64,000 nt of DNA from Marinilabiliales bacterium (GCA_003512955.1 DOTG01000046.1:6465-70464), one strand, 5' to 3'. Positions 53,801 through 62,199 are shown, numbered from the stretch's first letter. Program-made: numbers and translations. Notes: a model not told the origin generated them from the sequence alone.

Positions 53801-53917
53801 GTGTTTTCATCCGACAAATTAAGAAAACACAACCTCAGTGCCGAAGTACCTAATGCCGGTGTTACTATGTATCCCGAAATTAAGGTTACAAACATTGGTG
53901 TAAGCTTGAACTTTTAA
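50885..53917 (+). CDS. SusC-like TonB-dependent transporter 2
   Basis: A 1010-residue transporter with signal peptide (about 1-30), carboxypeptidase-regulatory-like domain (about 32-110), plug (about 120-240; DAAATAMYGMRGGNGVILVTTK) and barrel ending IGVSLNF. The usual VVVGYG motif before the plug is replaced by FQVAYGT. It differs enough from the first SusC that a recent duplication is unlikely; the two pairs may import different parts of the polymer or one may serve another glycan. The pair with the SusD-like gene 11 nt later is intact. Confidence 0.95.
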   Translation: MKNMINNTIKAILLILIFSVIVSGAAMAQYSYTINGKVTDNLGNPVENVIVSVLDEFTQVVTDNSGEFAITAEPEKTLLFSKTGYIQQTYKPKQKETVVIILEKDTELQTFQVAYGTRTKSELTSAISTISANDLTKVPVSTLGNAVQGFGSGLTTVRTLGSEPGWDNPIIFIRGIQTFGGGYQPLVLVDNVERDFTQLDPEEIESFTILKDAAATAMYGMRGGNGVILVTTKKGLVGKPVISFKAQYGLQSPTRLPEYVNAPDYVKYRNLALRNDYHELSDNEFNSLFMSDPKNNPENYNGGDPYLYPNTNWYNSFLKSVAPQQSYKLSFRGGNEIAQYYVLLGVMNQQGLYKYTDENPGFSTQNKFSRYNFRSSVDVSLTENLKIGVNLGGRVENRHVPSTGAGTIISSLSKNPPTMPIFNADGSIAGTAIYNNPYGLIAKTGFQDRFSRYVEGTTTLDWKLDKILTGLSANALFGFDASKNYGRSKDQTFARYQQNTDASYTQFGETTSLALNFSGWDDNFGLMMNYMYGFAYGRNFGTSHIAADIKYMQSNETVVGDNPDFRNQGVFGRATYSFDKRYTAELGFAYNGSEDFAKGSRFGFFPTLSAAWVASNEEFLTGNELISYLKVRGSIGKTGNSNIGIGYRFPYEQKFNSGGGYYFGTAWTDGSSEGRIPNPNITWEEALCANMGFEIELIKKVELDVDIFRNNRQQIITGRWNTLPTFIGQDLPYENNGSVLSQGFEITATHHNMAGGFVYQVKGTVSYANNKVTSMDEVAGLNAWEYRTGQSVSQQWGLEVSADRFFSDQAAIDSWAKSSYGTVQPGDVKYVDQNGDNIIDAQDYIPLNNPWIPEWNFGLNLSCGYKGFDFNILLTGVANRSLFISNNVFLGLQNNNNITYQVAENAWGVNPNPLYPRLTTQVNTHNYQPSSLWQKNVGYLRVQTIEIGYSLPKDLTSRARLNEVRFFANGYNVFSSDKLRKHNLSAEVPNAGVTMYPEIKVTNIGVSLNF

Positions 53918-53928
53918 ATAAACTGAAT

Positions 53929-55617
53929 ATGAAGAATATAATCAACATAGCATTGCTGGCAACTGCAGTCCTACTTACGCAATCTTGCGAAGATTTCCTG
54001 GATAAAGATCCGGAAGTTGACACCCAATTAAGCTACCAGGAGATCTTTTCAGATGTACATTATGCCCCCGGTTTCCTGAATAACATTTATAACAATTTAC
54101 CCGATGGTTATTCGCGTTTCGGTGGCGCCATGCTGGCTGCAGCTTGCGACGAAGCCGTGTGTTCCAATGCAGGAGCCGCAATCAACCTGTTCAATAATAA
54201 TGCAATTAATGCAACCAATAATCCCGATGATGTTTGGAGCGCAATGTACAGCGGAATCCGCAAATGCAACATTTTTTTGAAAGAACTGGAGCCCAACGGA
54301 ATCATTGCCAAAAGCAACAGCATTCCCGAGGAAGAAAAAGGTGTCAGTGTACGCAACTATTATAAAGGACAGGCCTTGTTTCTGCGTGGTTTTTTTCATT
54401 TTGAATTGTTGAAACGCTACGGGAATATTTTTTACATAACCAAGGTTATCGATCCGTTAAATAACGATGAAGTGTTTGCCGAAGAACAGATTCCTTTCGA
54501 CCAGGCTGTTGAAAAAATTGTTGCCGATTTCGATTCTGCCGCAGCCTTAATGCCAAAAGCTTATCCTGATGTAAGTTACCAGGGGCGCCCTATAAAATGG
54601 ACACCGCTAGCATTAAAATCAAGGGTATTGCTTTATGCTGCCAGCCCGCTCAACAACCCTGGCAACGATTTATCCAAGTGGTTGCGTGCTGCGGAAGCTG
54701 CTAAATTGACTATTGATTCGGCAGAATATAGCCTGGCATCTTTATCTTCCATATTCACTTCGGTTTACAATCCCGAAATTATTTTTGCCACAGCAGCATT
54801 TAGCCGTAACGATATTGAAAAATATAACTATCCTGTTAGTTATCAGGGAGCGGGATATTTAAACCCCACCGAAGATTTGGTACAGGCTTTTGGCATGGCA
54901 TCCAAAACCTATTCGGGCCGTATGGTTGATTATGATCCAACAGATCCCTACTCCCTCAAAAATGTAAAAAAACGGGAAGACCGTTTAAAATATTCCGTTT
55001 ACTATAACGGGAGCTCTTTAAAAGATACGCTGGTCGCAACATATATCGGGGGTAAAGATGGGTTGTTTTCGTCGTCAACAGCTACCAAAACAGGGTATTA
55101 CCTGAGAAAATTTATTGATCCGGCACTGGATATTGTAAAAGGTGATGAAAGCCCCCGTGGCTGGATATTTATGCGGTATGCCGAAATTTTATTGAATTAT
55201 GCCGAAGCACTCAACGAATACGATAATACTGCAAACTTTGCGCAAATTACCAGTACGTTGGATATACTTAGAAACCGTGCCAACCTTCGCCCTCTTAGTG
55301 CCGCCGATAAAACATTATTGCAAAACCAGGCTGAAATGCGCAAGTACATTAAATTGGAACGCCGTTTGGAATTAGCTTTCGAGGAGCACCGCTTTTGGGA
55401 TTTGCGACGCTGGAAAGATGCTGAAGTGGTGCTGAACCAACCGGTAAAAGGGATGAAAATTACATACGTTAATGATAGTACCTATTCCTATTCCGAATTT
55501 GAAGCCGATTCGCGCGTGTTCGATCCTAAAATGTATTGGTACCCCATTCCCCGGAATGAGATTTTAAAATACCAAAGTACCGGGAAAACCATTGTACAAA
55601 ACCCCGGTTGGGATTAA
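53929..55617 (+). CDS. SusD-like glycan-binding lipoprotein 2
   Basis: A 562-residue RagB/SusD-family lipoprotein (AVLLTQSC, Cys near 20) with RKCNIFLKELEPNG, GQALFLRGFFHFELLKRYG and C-terminal RRLELAFEEHRFWDLRRW, ending KTIVQNPGWD. Partner of the second SusC. The sequence diverges clearly from the first SusD while keeping the same ends. Confidence 0.95.
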   Translation: MKNIINIALLATAVLLTQSCEDFLDKDPEVDTQLSYQEIFSDVHYAPGFLNNIYNNLPDGYSRFGGAMLAAACDEAVCSNAGAAINLFNNNAINATNNPDDVWSAMYSGIRKCNIFLKELEPNGIIAKSNSIPEEEKGVSVRNYYKGQALFLRGFFHFELLKRYGNIFYITKVIDPLNNDEVFAEEQIPFDQAVEKIVADFDSAAALMPKAYPDVSYQGRPIKWTPLALKSRVLLYAASPLNNPGNDLSKWLRAAEAAKLTIDSAEYSLASLSSIFTSVYNPEIIFATAAFSRNDIEKYNYPVSYQGAGYLNPTEDLVQAFGMASKTYSGRMVDYDPTDPYSLKNVKKREDRLKYSVYYNGSSLKDTLVATYIGGKDGLFSSSTATKTGYYLRKFIDPALDIVKGDESPRGWIFMRYAEILLNYAEALNEYDNTANFAQITSTLDILRNRANLRPLSAADKTLLQNQAEMRKYIKLERRLELAFEEHRFWDLRRWKDAEVVLNQPVKGMKITYVNDSTYSYSEFEADSRVFDPKMYWYPIPRNEILKYQSTGKTIVQNPGWD

Positions 55618-55656
55618 TCTGGATTATTTCTGTTAAACAAATATAATAAATTGGAA

Positions 55657-56220
55657 ATGAAGAATATATTAAATGTTGCAGGTTTGTTTTTAATGCTTGG
55701 GATATTTTCGTGCGAGTCATCTGAAGATGTAAGTAAAGCATTTGACCACGAGGTTCCCGCATGTACATCGCTTACCCTTACTGCAAATGGCCAAACCAAA
55801 GTAATTGACGATGCCATTGTTACTAAATTGCTGTGGGGTGCTGTTCCGCAAGTAAACCTGGAAACAATAAGTTTGCCTACCATAACCGCCACTGCCGGTT
55901 CCACAGTAGATATAAGTGTGGTAATTAGCGACAACGAGGCATTAAAAACTGCTGAACTTAGCTACTCGCCGTGGTTGTTTTCAAAGTACATTAACTTTGC
56001 CAACCCCGAAGGTGACACACCTTTAACTCCGCAAAGCTACACGTTCACCGCCCAAATTACCGTACCTGTTGATGCGGTTACAACCCCTTGGATTGAAACT
56101 TTTTATTACAACGACGGTTCATCAATTAAATACATTCAACCGTATCACAAATTGGTGCTTACATTGGGCGATGTGAACATGAATACCCGTTCAATCCCCA
56201 TTTTTCTGAAAGTAGAATAA
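55657..56220 (+). CDS. Small surface-type lipoprotein closing the SusC/SusD operon
   Basis: A 187-residue lipoprotein from ATG 55657 (MKNILNVAGLFLMLGIFSC); the in-frame TTG at 55651 is not preferred. The mature part is beta-rich with a repeat-like segment (LPTITATAGSTVDISVVISDNEALKTAEL) of the kind found in DUF4625-like proteins. Position after SusD suggests a surface glycan-binding protein or an accessory subunit. The strong terminator follows 29 nt later. Confidence 0.65.
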   Translation: MKNILNVAGLFLMLGIFSCESSEDVSKAFDHEVPACTSLTLTANGQTKVIDDAIVTKLLWGAVPQVNLETISLPTITATAGSTVDISVVISDNEALKTAELSYSPWLFSKYINFANPEGDTPLTPQSYTFTAQITVPVDAVTTPWIETFYYNDGSSIKYIQPYHKLVLTLGDVNMNTRSIPIFLKVE

Positions 56221-56248
56221 TTGTTAGGTTTAGGATAGTAAAAAGCCA

Positions 56249-56292
56249 AAAGAGAGGATATCCGTTACCGGGTTTTCCTCTCTTTGTTTTTT
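56249..56292 (+). terminator. Intrinsic terminator of the SusC/SusD operon
   Basis: AAAGAGAGGA (56249-56258) pairs perfectly with TCCTCTCTTT (56276-56285); a G and a T6 tract follow (56287-56292). Confidence 0.9.
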
Positions 56293-56665
56293 CCAAAAGC
56301 CTTTTAGCAATAGTGCAGCGCGTTATCTCGACAAAATACCTCATAGCACTTCCGGTATTGTACAAACAAAGGGCCATATCCTGTTTCCCAGTGAATTAAC
56401 AATAAAACTAATTCTACAGCACCGCCCCCCATGTCAACAACAATTTTCGTTTATTGTTTTTTTTTATTTACTTTGTTGCCCATCAAATCAAATGAAAATA
56501 CGATCTTGTGATACTTTGTATCTGGGAATACAAAAAGCAAAAAAACAGGAACTGCCAATCAGGAAATAAAAGTAGGAAACAAACTGGTTTAATGGAATAA
56601 ATACTTGATAATGATAACTTTTAATTTCTTGCCGTTGAAATATTTTGTGTGGTTCTTGATTACCA
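56293..56665. other. Intergenic region of about 370 bp
   Basis: It lies between the end of the polysaccharide locus and the dCMP deaminase gene. A TATTTTGT segment at 56641-56648 may be a -7 box for the deaminase gene. No open frame or repeat was recognised in the rest. Confidence 0.4.
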
Positions 56666-56691
56666 AAATCCTCAATCCGAGGTTTTTTTTT
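56666..56691 (+). promoter_or_regulatory. Terminator-like hairpin in the leader of the dCMP deaminase gene
   Basis: CCTC (56670-56673) pairs GAGG (56679-56682), extended by A/T pairs after one T-T mismatch, and is followed by nine T residues to 56691. It stands only 13 nt before the ATG at 56705. It could be a weak terminator for transcripts from upstream or a conditional one in the deaminase leader. The stem is short, so chance is possible. Confidence 0.35.
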
Positions 56692-56704
56692 AATCCTTCT
56701 ACGT

Positions 56705-57151
56705 ATGTCCGCTAACGTTTCAAATAATCCCGATTCAAAACAGCATCAGCTCGACCTGCGTTACTTGCAAATGGCACGTATCTGGTCAGAGAATTCCTAT
56801 TGCAAACGAAGGAAAGTAGGAGCTTTATTAGTGAAAGACCGGATGATTATTTCCGACGGCTACAATGGAACCCCTTCGGGATTTGAGAACAATTGCGAGG
56901 ATGAAAACAACAAAACCAAACCTTACGTGTTACATGCCGAGGCAAATGCAATCACAAAAGTGGCCAAATCGTCGAACAGTAGTGATGGCGCCACCTTGTA
57001 TGTAACATCGTCTCCCTGTTTGGAATGTGCCAAATTAATCATCCAGGCCGGAATCAAACGGGTGGTTTTCTCCGATGCCTACAGGACTCCTGAGGGAATT
57101 GAACTTTTAGAGAAAGCTGGAATAGAAATTAAACAGATTGAAAATAATTAA
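56705..57151 (+). CDS. dCMP deaminase family protein
   Basis: A 148-residue cytosolic zinc deaminase: HAEANAITK supplies the His ligand and catalytic Glu, and SPCLECAK the two Cys ligands, the HAE...PCxxC pattern of the cytidine/deoxycytidylate deaminase family. The N-terminal RKVGALLVKD and DGYNGTPSG segments match the dCMP (ComEB-like) branch. Expected reaction: dCMP to dUMP in thymidylate supply. The S41 protease gene follows after 2 nt, so both are one operon. Confidence 0.9.
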   Translation: MSANVSNNPDSKQHQLDLRYLQMARIWSENSYCKRRKVGALLVKDRMIISDGYNGTPSGFENNCEDENNKTKPYVLHAEANAITKVAKSSNSSDGATLYVTSSPCLECAKLIIQAGIKRVVFSDAYRTPEGIELLEKAGIEIKQIENN

Positions 57152-57153
57152 TT

Positions 57154-58761
57154 ATGAGTTGGTTGCAGAAGATGTCAAAATACGGGATGCCTTTGGTCAT
57201 TGCCCTTTCTGTTATTTTAGGGATGGTTATTCAACAAAATATCGATACCCAAAAATTTAATGGGAAAAATTCCGGGTTCCAGGCAGGAAACAAACTCGAT
57301 GCAGTAATTGATTATGTAAACCGGGAATATGTAGATACGGTGGATGTACCGTCCCTCGTCGAAAATACAATCCCAAAAATCCTTGAAGAGTTGGACCCCC
57401 ACTCCGTTTATATTCCAGCCGTTGATTATGAGGCGGTAAATGAACCCCTGGAAGGTAATTTTGATGGAATCGGCGTCCAATTTAACATTCAAAAAGATAC
57501 CGTTTCTGTTGTTAAAGTAATCTTAGGCGGCCCATCAGAAAAAGTGGGGCTCCGTGACGGCGACAGGATTGTGAAAGTAAACGACACCGTGATTGCAGGC
57601 GTAGGCATTACCAACGAGAAGGTAATGAAGCTGCTCCGTGGAAAAAAAGGGACCAAAGTAAAAGTGGGGATTTTACGGCGTGGAGAACCCGAATTGGTCA
57701 ATTTTACCATTGCCCGCGACGAAATCCCATTGTATAGTATCGATGTTTCGTACATGATCGATGAAACTACTGGTTATATCAAACTATCGAAATTTGCCAA
57801 AACCACCTACAAAGAATTCCAGGAAGCTATTGCTAAACTGAAAGCCCTGGGGATGAAGAAACTGGTATTCGACCTGAGGGGAAACAGCGGCGGGTACCTG
57901 GATGCAGCCATTAACATTGCCGATGAATTTTTAGAAGCCGATAAGCTTATTGTCTATACCGAGGGGAAATCCAGACCACGTTCCAGCTATTATTCCACCC
58001 AACGGGCATCATGTGCCGATTTGGAACTGGTGGTTTTAATTGACGAATGGTCTGCCTCGGCCTCTGAAATTGTGGCAGGAGCCATTCAGGACAATGACCG
58101 TGGACAGATTATTGGACGCCGTTCGTTTGGGAAAGGATTGGTACAAGAACCTGTAATGTTCGCCGATGGTTCCTCGTTGCGTTTAACCATTGCCCGCTAT
58201 TACACTCCTTCGGGCCGTTGCATCCAAAAGCCATATAATGAAGGCCAGGAAAAATATTTCGACGATATTCACGAACGGTATATGAACGGGGAATTTGAGC
58301 AAGCGGATAGCATCCACCCCATGGATTCGTTAAAATACTATACCGTACTTGGCCGGGTGGTTTATGGCGGCGGGGGTATCATGCCCGATGCCTTCATCCC
58401 TGCAGATACCACCGGAATTTCCGATTACTATACAAAAATTAACCGCAAAGGGTTGGAATACCAATTCTGCTTTGAATATACCGACAACCACCGGGCTGTG
58501 TTAACCAGGTTTAAGACAGCCCATGAAATTTCCGATTATTTGGACAAACAAAAGGTTTTGGAGCAATTTGTCGCATTTGCCGCCGATCATAATGTCCCCA
58601 GAGATGCCAAAGGCTTAAAAATAAGTGGCGAAACCATTGAGGTCCAACTGAAAGCACTCGTAGCAAGAAATGTTCTCGACAATGATGGGTTCTATCCCAT
58701 CATTCAGGAGATTGACAAAACTTTACTAGAAGGAATACGTTTACTACAAAACAATAAATAA
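57154..58761 (+). CDS. S41-family C-terminal processing peptidase
   Basis: A 535-residue protein with an N-terminal membrane anchor (about 9-28), N-terminal helical region (EELDPHSVYIP), a PDZ domain (about 90-175; GGPSEKVGLRDGDRIVKVN) and the S41 protease domain with catalytic Ser in WSASASE and Lys in RRSFGKGLVQ (about 290-330). Such enzymes cut exported proteins at their C-termini in the periplasm. The C-terminal 150 residues are an extension common in Bacteroidota forms. It follows the dCMP deaminase gene closely and precedes ahcY by 11 nt. Confidence 0.92.
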   Translation: MSWLQKMSKYGMPLVIALSVILGMVIQQNIDTQKFNGKNSGFQAGNKLDAVIDYVNREYVDTVDVPSLVENTIPKILEELDPHSVYIPAVDYEAVNEPLEGNFDGIGVQFNIQKDTVSVVKVILGGPSEKVGLRDGDRIVKVNDTVIAGVGITNEKVMKLLRGKKGTKVKVGILRRGEPELVNFTIARDEIPLYSIDVSYMIDETTGYIKLSKFAKTTYKEFQEAIAKLKALGMKKLVFDLRGNSGGYLDAAINIADEFLEADKLIVYTEGKSRPRSSYYSTQRASCADLELVVLIDEWSASASEIVAGAIQDNDRGQIIGRRSFGKGLVQEPVMFADGSSLRLTIARYYTPSGRCIQKPYNEGQEKYFDDIHERYMNGEFEQADSIHPMDSLKYYTVLGRVVYGGGGIMPDAFIPADTTGISDYYTKINRKGLEYQFCFEYTDNHRAVLTRFKTAHEISDYLDKQKVLEQFVAFAADHNVPRDAKGLKISGETIEVQLKALVARNVLDNDGFYPIIQEIDKTLLEGIRLLQNNK

Positions 58762-58772
58762 AATAAAATTAT

Positions 58773-60230
58773 ATGTCAGAAGTATTAAAAGCCACCCTCC
58801 CCTTTAAAGTTGCCAATATTCAATTGGCTGAATGGGGCCGCAAAGAGCTTGATTTAGCAGAGATTGAGATGCCCGGATTGATGGCCCTTAGGGAAGAATA
58901 TAAAGGGAAAAAACCATTGGCCGGTGCCAGAATCATGGGTTCGCTGCACATGACTGTGCAAACAGCCATCCTTATTGAAACCCTCGTGGAACTGGGAGCT
59001 GACGTCCGTTGGGTTTCGTGCAACATTTTCTCTACGCAGGATCATGCGGCAGCAGCTGTGGTGGTAGGTAAAAATGGAACCATTGAAAACCCGAAAGGAA
59101 CTCCGGTATATGCCTGGAAAGGCGAAACGCTGAAAGAATACTGGTGGTGTACCCAGCAAGCTTTGCAATGGCCCGATGGTGCAGGCCCAAATTTAATTTT
59201 GGACGATGGAGGCGATGCTACCATGTTGGTGGTAAAAGGATCTGAATTTGAGGCTGCCGGTAAAGTCCCCGATTTTAATCCTGCTACCGATTCTGAAGAA
59301 TGGGGTGTGTTTTTGGAGTTATGCCGTAAGCAAATGTCCATCGACCCAAAATGCTGGACGAGAATGAGAAGCAACATCCATGGGGTTTCCGAAGAAACAA
59401 CTACAGGTGTCCACCGCTTGTATCAAATGGCCGAGCAAGGCAAACTACCTTTCCCTGCTATTAACGTGAACGATTCGGTAACCAAATCGAAATTCGATAA
59501 TTTATATGGCTGCCGCCATTCATTGACTGATGGGATTATGCGCGCCTCCGACGTAATGTTGGCCGGAAAAGTAGCCGTGGTCTGTGGTTATGGCGACGTG
59601 GGTAAAGGAAGTGCCCAATCGCTGCGTGGACAAGGTGCACGTGTGATTATCACTGAAATTGATCCCATCTGCGCGTTGCAAGCCGCCATGGAAGGATACG
59701 AAGTGAAAACGGTGGAAGATGTGGTAAGTTATGGAGATATTTTTGTAACAACCACCGGAAACCGCGACATTATTACCGTGGAACACATGAGCAAAATGAA
59801 AAACATGGCCATTGTAGGAAACATTGGTCACTTCGACAATGAAATCCAGATGGCTCCTTTGGCAAAGGTTCCAGGAATTGTAAAAACCAATATCAAACCG
59901 CAATACGACAAATGGACCTTCCCCGATGGGCACAGCGTGTTAATTCTGGCCGAAGGACGGTTGTTGAATCTAGGCTGTGCCACAGGTCATCCAAGTTTTG
60001 TGATGTCGGCTTCATTCACCAACCAGGTGTTGGCCCAGATTGAACTGCATACCAACCATGCCAAATATCAAAAACAGGTATATACCCTGCCAAAATATCT
60101 GGACGAAAAAGTAGCACGGTTACATTTGGACAAACTCGGGGTGAAACTTACCAAACTCACCACTTCACAAGCTGATTATCTGGGAGTTCCAGTAGAAGGC
60201 CCCTATAAAGCTGATCATTACAGATATTAA
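58773..60230 (+). CDS. ahcY: Adenosylhomocysteinase (S-adenosylhomocysteine hydrolase)
   Basis: A 485-residue enzyme of standard length (bacterial form with the insertion). NAD-binding GYGDVGKGSAQSLRGQG (about 270-286), catalytic region NDSVTKSKFDNLYGCRHS, and the C-terminal Lys-Ala-Asp-His-Tyr-Arg-Tyr ending are all present. It splits S-adenosylhomocysteine into adenosine and homocysteine, relieving inhibition of the cell's methyltransferases. It is the last gene of the three-gene plus-strand unit, with a terminator after it. Confidence 0.98.
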   Translation: MSEVLKATLPFKVANIQLAEWGRKELDLAEIEMPGLMALREEYKGKKPLAGARIMGSLHMTVQTAILIETLVELGADVRWVSCNIFSTQDHAAAAVVVGKNGTIENPKGTPVYAWKGETLKEYWWCTQQALQWPDGAGPNLILDDGGDATMLVVKGSEFEAAGKVPDFNPATDSEEWGVFLELCRKQMSIDPKCWTRMRSNIHGVSEETTTGVHRLYQMAEQGKLPFPAINVNDSVTKSKFDNLYGCRHSLTDGIMRASDVMLAGKVAVVCGYGDVGKGSAQSLRGQGARVIITEIDPICALQAAMEGYEVKTVEDVVSYGDIFVTTTGNRDIITVEHMSKMKNMAIVGNIGHFDNEIQMAPLAKVPGIVKTNIKPQYDKWTFPDGHSVLILAEGRLLNLGCATGHPSFVMSASFTNQVLAQIELHTNHAKYQKQVYTLPKYLDEKVARLHLDKLGVKLTKLTTSQADYLGVPVEGPYKADHYRY

Positions 60231-60256
60231 AATATAGCATGCCATGATTAAATGAA

Positions 60257-60284
60257 AAAGGTTGCCGTTGAGCAACCTTTTTTT
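60257..60284 (+). terminator. Intrinsic terminator of ahcY, likely bidirectional
   Basis: AAAGGTTGC (60257-60265) pairs perfectly with GCAACCTTT (60272-60280) around a 6-nt loop, followed by more T. It lies between the convergent ahcY and VOC genes, and the A run on the other side lets it serve both. Confidence 0.9.
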
Positions 60285-60294
60285 ATTAAATTCC

Positions 60295-61356
60295 TTAGCG
60301 GACACGCATAAATCCGAAGAATTTAAAAATATATTTTGGCAGGGGTTTCTCTCCCCGTTTCTTTAAGTCAAGATACCAGCCAACACTTTTCAGAATTGGT
60401 ATTTTATGGGTTTCCACAAACTCTATCAAGGTTCCCTCAGGAGCTTGAATGTAAGCAAAATTTCCGGCAGCTTCGCCCATATCGAACGAATCCATGGCTG
60501 CGGCACTATCTACCGTGAAAGGAAATCCTTTTTCTTCCACCTCCTGACGGAGTTCATCCATCCCGTTAATATCGAAACACAAGTGGATAAAGCCCGGATC
60601 GCCCCAAATGCGGCCTTCGAAAATATCACGGGGTTCGCGGTCAATCACCTGAACCAATTCCATGCACGACGGGCCAAACATTGGGCTAAAAGTACCCTTG
60701 GGCTGTACCGATTTTTTTAACAGAACCCGGCGATAGATGTTTTCACAGCCTGGAACTCCTACCCAATCGGTAAACTTGTCCTGAACATCATATACTATCT
60801 GGTCGTATCCTAAAATATCCTGATACACCTTCAGGCTCTCTTCCATATCTTTTACCCCAATCACAGCACCATAAATGCCCCCATTCACCGATTTTTGATT
60901 CATAAACCTGAAAGGTTCAACACAAACTTCCCAGATATTGCCAAAAACATCGTTCAGATAAAAATGCTCGTTCCCGGCAGGATCTTTATCTATTTGGGTC
61001 AGCACCTCCAGGTTCCATTTGTTGAACTGTTCGTAGGTTTTGTGGATATTGGCCGATTTTAGTTTCCCAATGCTGATTCCCAAATCCCCAATCTGAATTT
61101 TGAACAATGGTTTCACCGGTTCTTTTCCGGTATGCTGCCAAATTTCAAAACCACCCCCGCCTTCAAGGTTCAGAGCCAAAATAGCATGCCGTTCGCGGGT
61201 TTTACCGGCGGTGTGGGGTAGCATCAATTCAGCAACCGCTGCCTCTTCAAACATTTTAATATCCATTCCAAAATAGGTGCGGAACCATTTAAACCCTTCG
61301 TGAACGTTGGTAACTCCAACTCCTAATTGCTGTATTCCATTTATTCGTTTTGCCAT
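60295..61356 (-). CDS. VOC-superfamily (glyoxalase/dioxygenase-fold) protein
   Basis: A 353-residue protein with two copies of the VOC module (about 5-150 and 160-310): GIQQLGVGVTNVHEGFKWFRTYFGMD opens the first and YGAVIGVKDMEESLKVYQDILGYD the second. Candidate metal ligands in the second half are the His of FIHLCFDING and the Glu of LIEFVETHK. This two-module layout is that of ring-cleaving dioxygenases and 4-hydroxyphenylpyruvate dioxygenase-like proteins; the substrate is unknown. The HEPN gene ends 5 nt upstream of its start, same strand. Confidence 0.8.
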   Translation of the reverse strand: MAKRINGIQQLGVGVTNVHEGFKWFRTYFGMDIKMFEEAAVAELMLPHTAGKTRERHAILALNLEGGGGFEIWQHTGKEPVKPLFKIQIGDLGISIGKLKSANIHKTYEQFNKWNLEVLTQIDKDPAGNEHFYLNDVFGNIWEVCVEPFRFMNQKSVNGGIYGAVIGVKDMEESLKVYQDILGYDQIVYDVQDKFTDWVGVPGCENIYRRVLLKKSVQPKGTFSPMFGPSCMELVQVIDREPRDIFEGRIWGDPGFIHLCFDINGMDELRQEVEEKGFPFTVDSAAAMDSFDMGEAAGNFAYIQAPEGTLIEFVETHKIPILKSVGWYLDLKKRGEKPLPKYIFKFFGFMRVR

Positions 61357-61361
61357 TTTTA

Positions 61362-61643
61362 TTAATCCAATATTTCGTTATAATCCACTGAGATATTCAT
61401 TTTTCTTGTAACAAATTTCCTTATTTCCATTGCGGTAATCATGGCACTCTCGACTTTTTCTTTTGAAAGAAAAATAGTCTCATTGGGATATCTAATTTCA
61501 ACTGCATATCCTTGTAACTCTGAAACAGTATCATAAAAACTCTCGAAATCTAAGTCTTTTTGCGTTATCAAATCGAGCAGGTAAATCAAATCATGGTCTC
61601 CCTTAATTATCCATTGTCTTATTTCATCTGCTTCCCCGCTCAT
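61362..61643 (-). CDS. HEPN-domain protein, apparently internally deleted
   Basis: A 93-residue protein. The start (EADEIRQWIIKGDHDL) and the second half (IYLLDLITQKDLDF, then AVEIRYPNETIF and IRKFVTRKM) both match the HEPN partner of MNT-HEPN pairs, usually about 125-135 residues. The middle segment that normally joins them, with the F/C-H-x-QQ-x-x-EK-x-LK helix, is missing: KGDHDL runs straight into the later HDL-like point near residues 16-20. The frame is kept, as from a deletion between short direct repeats. The product may be an inactive toxin. It overlaps the MNT antitoxin gene by 20 nt. Confidence 0.65.
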   Translation of the reverse strand: MSGEADEIRQWIIKGDHDLIYLLDLITQKDLDFESFYDTVSELQGYAVEIRYPNETIFLSKEKVESAMITAMEIRKFVTRKMNISVDYNEILD

Positions 61644-61947
61644 ACAAAGTCTTTCCTGTATTTAGTACTTCATATACGAATCCAAATTTATTTTCCTTTG
61701 ATTCATCTATCTCCTTTGGGGTATAAACAATCAAATCTATAGGAATCATCGAACCATATATCATTTTTCTAACTTGCACGGTTCTTTGTGGCCTGGGCAA
61801 ATCAGTATCTTTAATTACAAATAAATCTAAGTCACTATCTTCATTGGGATTTCCAGATGCATAGGAACCAAAAAGAATAATCTTTTCTGGATTATACCCT
61901 AAAGCTATTTTATTAACTATTTCCGATATTTTATCCGGTCCAATCAT
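61624..61947 (-). CDS. MNT-domain nucleotidyltransferase (antitoxin of an MNT-HEPN pair)
   Basis: A 107-residue protein with the minimal nucleotidyltransferase motif GSYASGNPNEDSDLDLFV (about 27-44) and a further Asp in PIDLIVYT (about 70), the metal-binding set of the family. MNT proteins silence the HEPN ribonuclease by adding AMP to it. It lies upstream of, and overlaps, the HEPN gene in the usual antitoxin-first order. Confidence 0.85.
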   Translation of the reverse strand: MIGPDKISEIVNKIALGYNPEKIILFGSYASGNPNEDSDLDLFVIKDTDLPRPQRTVQVRKMIYGSMIPIDLIVYTPKEIDESKENKFGFVYEVLNTGKTLYERGSR

Positions 61948-62199
61948 TTCTTTTTTGTGCTAATATACAATTTTTTCAGTTCAACGCTGCAACTGTCTTT
62001 TGGCTTGGCTTAACATTAGTACCGATGAATTTGCAATTTTTTTTGACTTATACCTTAAATCCGCAACTATGATCCTAAATCATTGATAATACCGAAACTT
62101 CGTGAGATGGTTGCATTTCAACTGACTGCAAAATCCTTTGTAACTTGTTGTTTATTAACAAGTGATCCGAAAACTTGTGGATACAAGTTTATAGATAAT

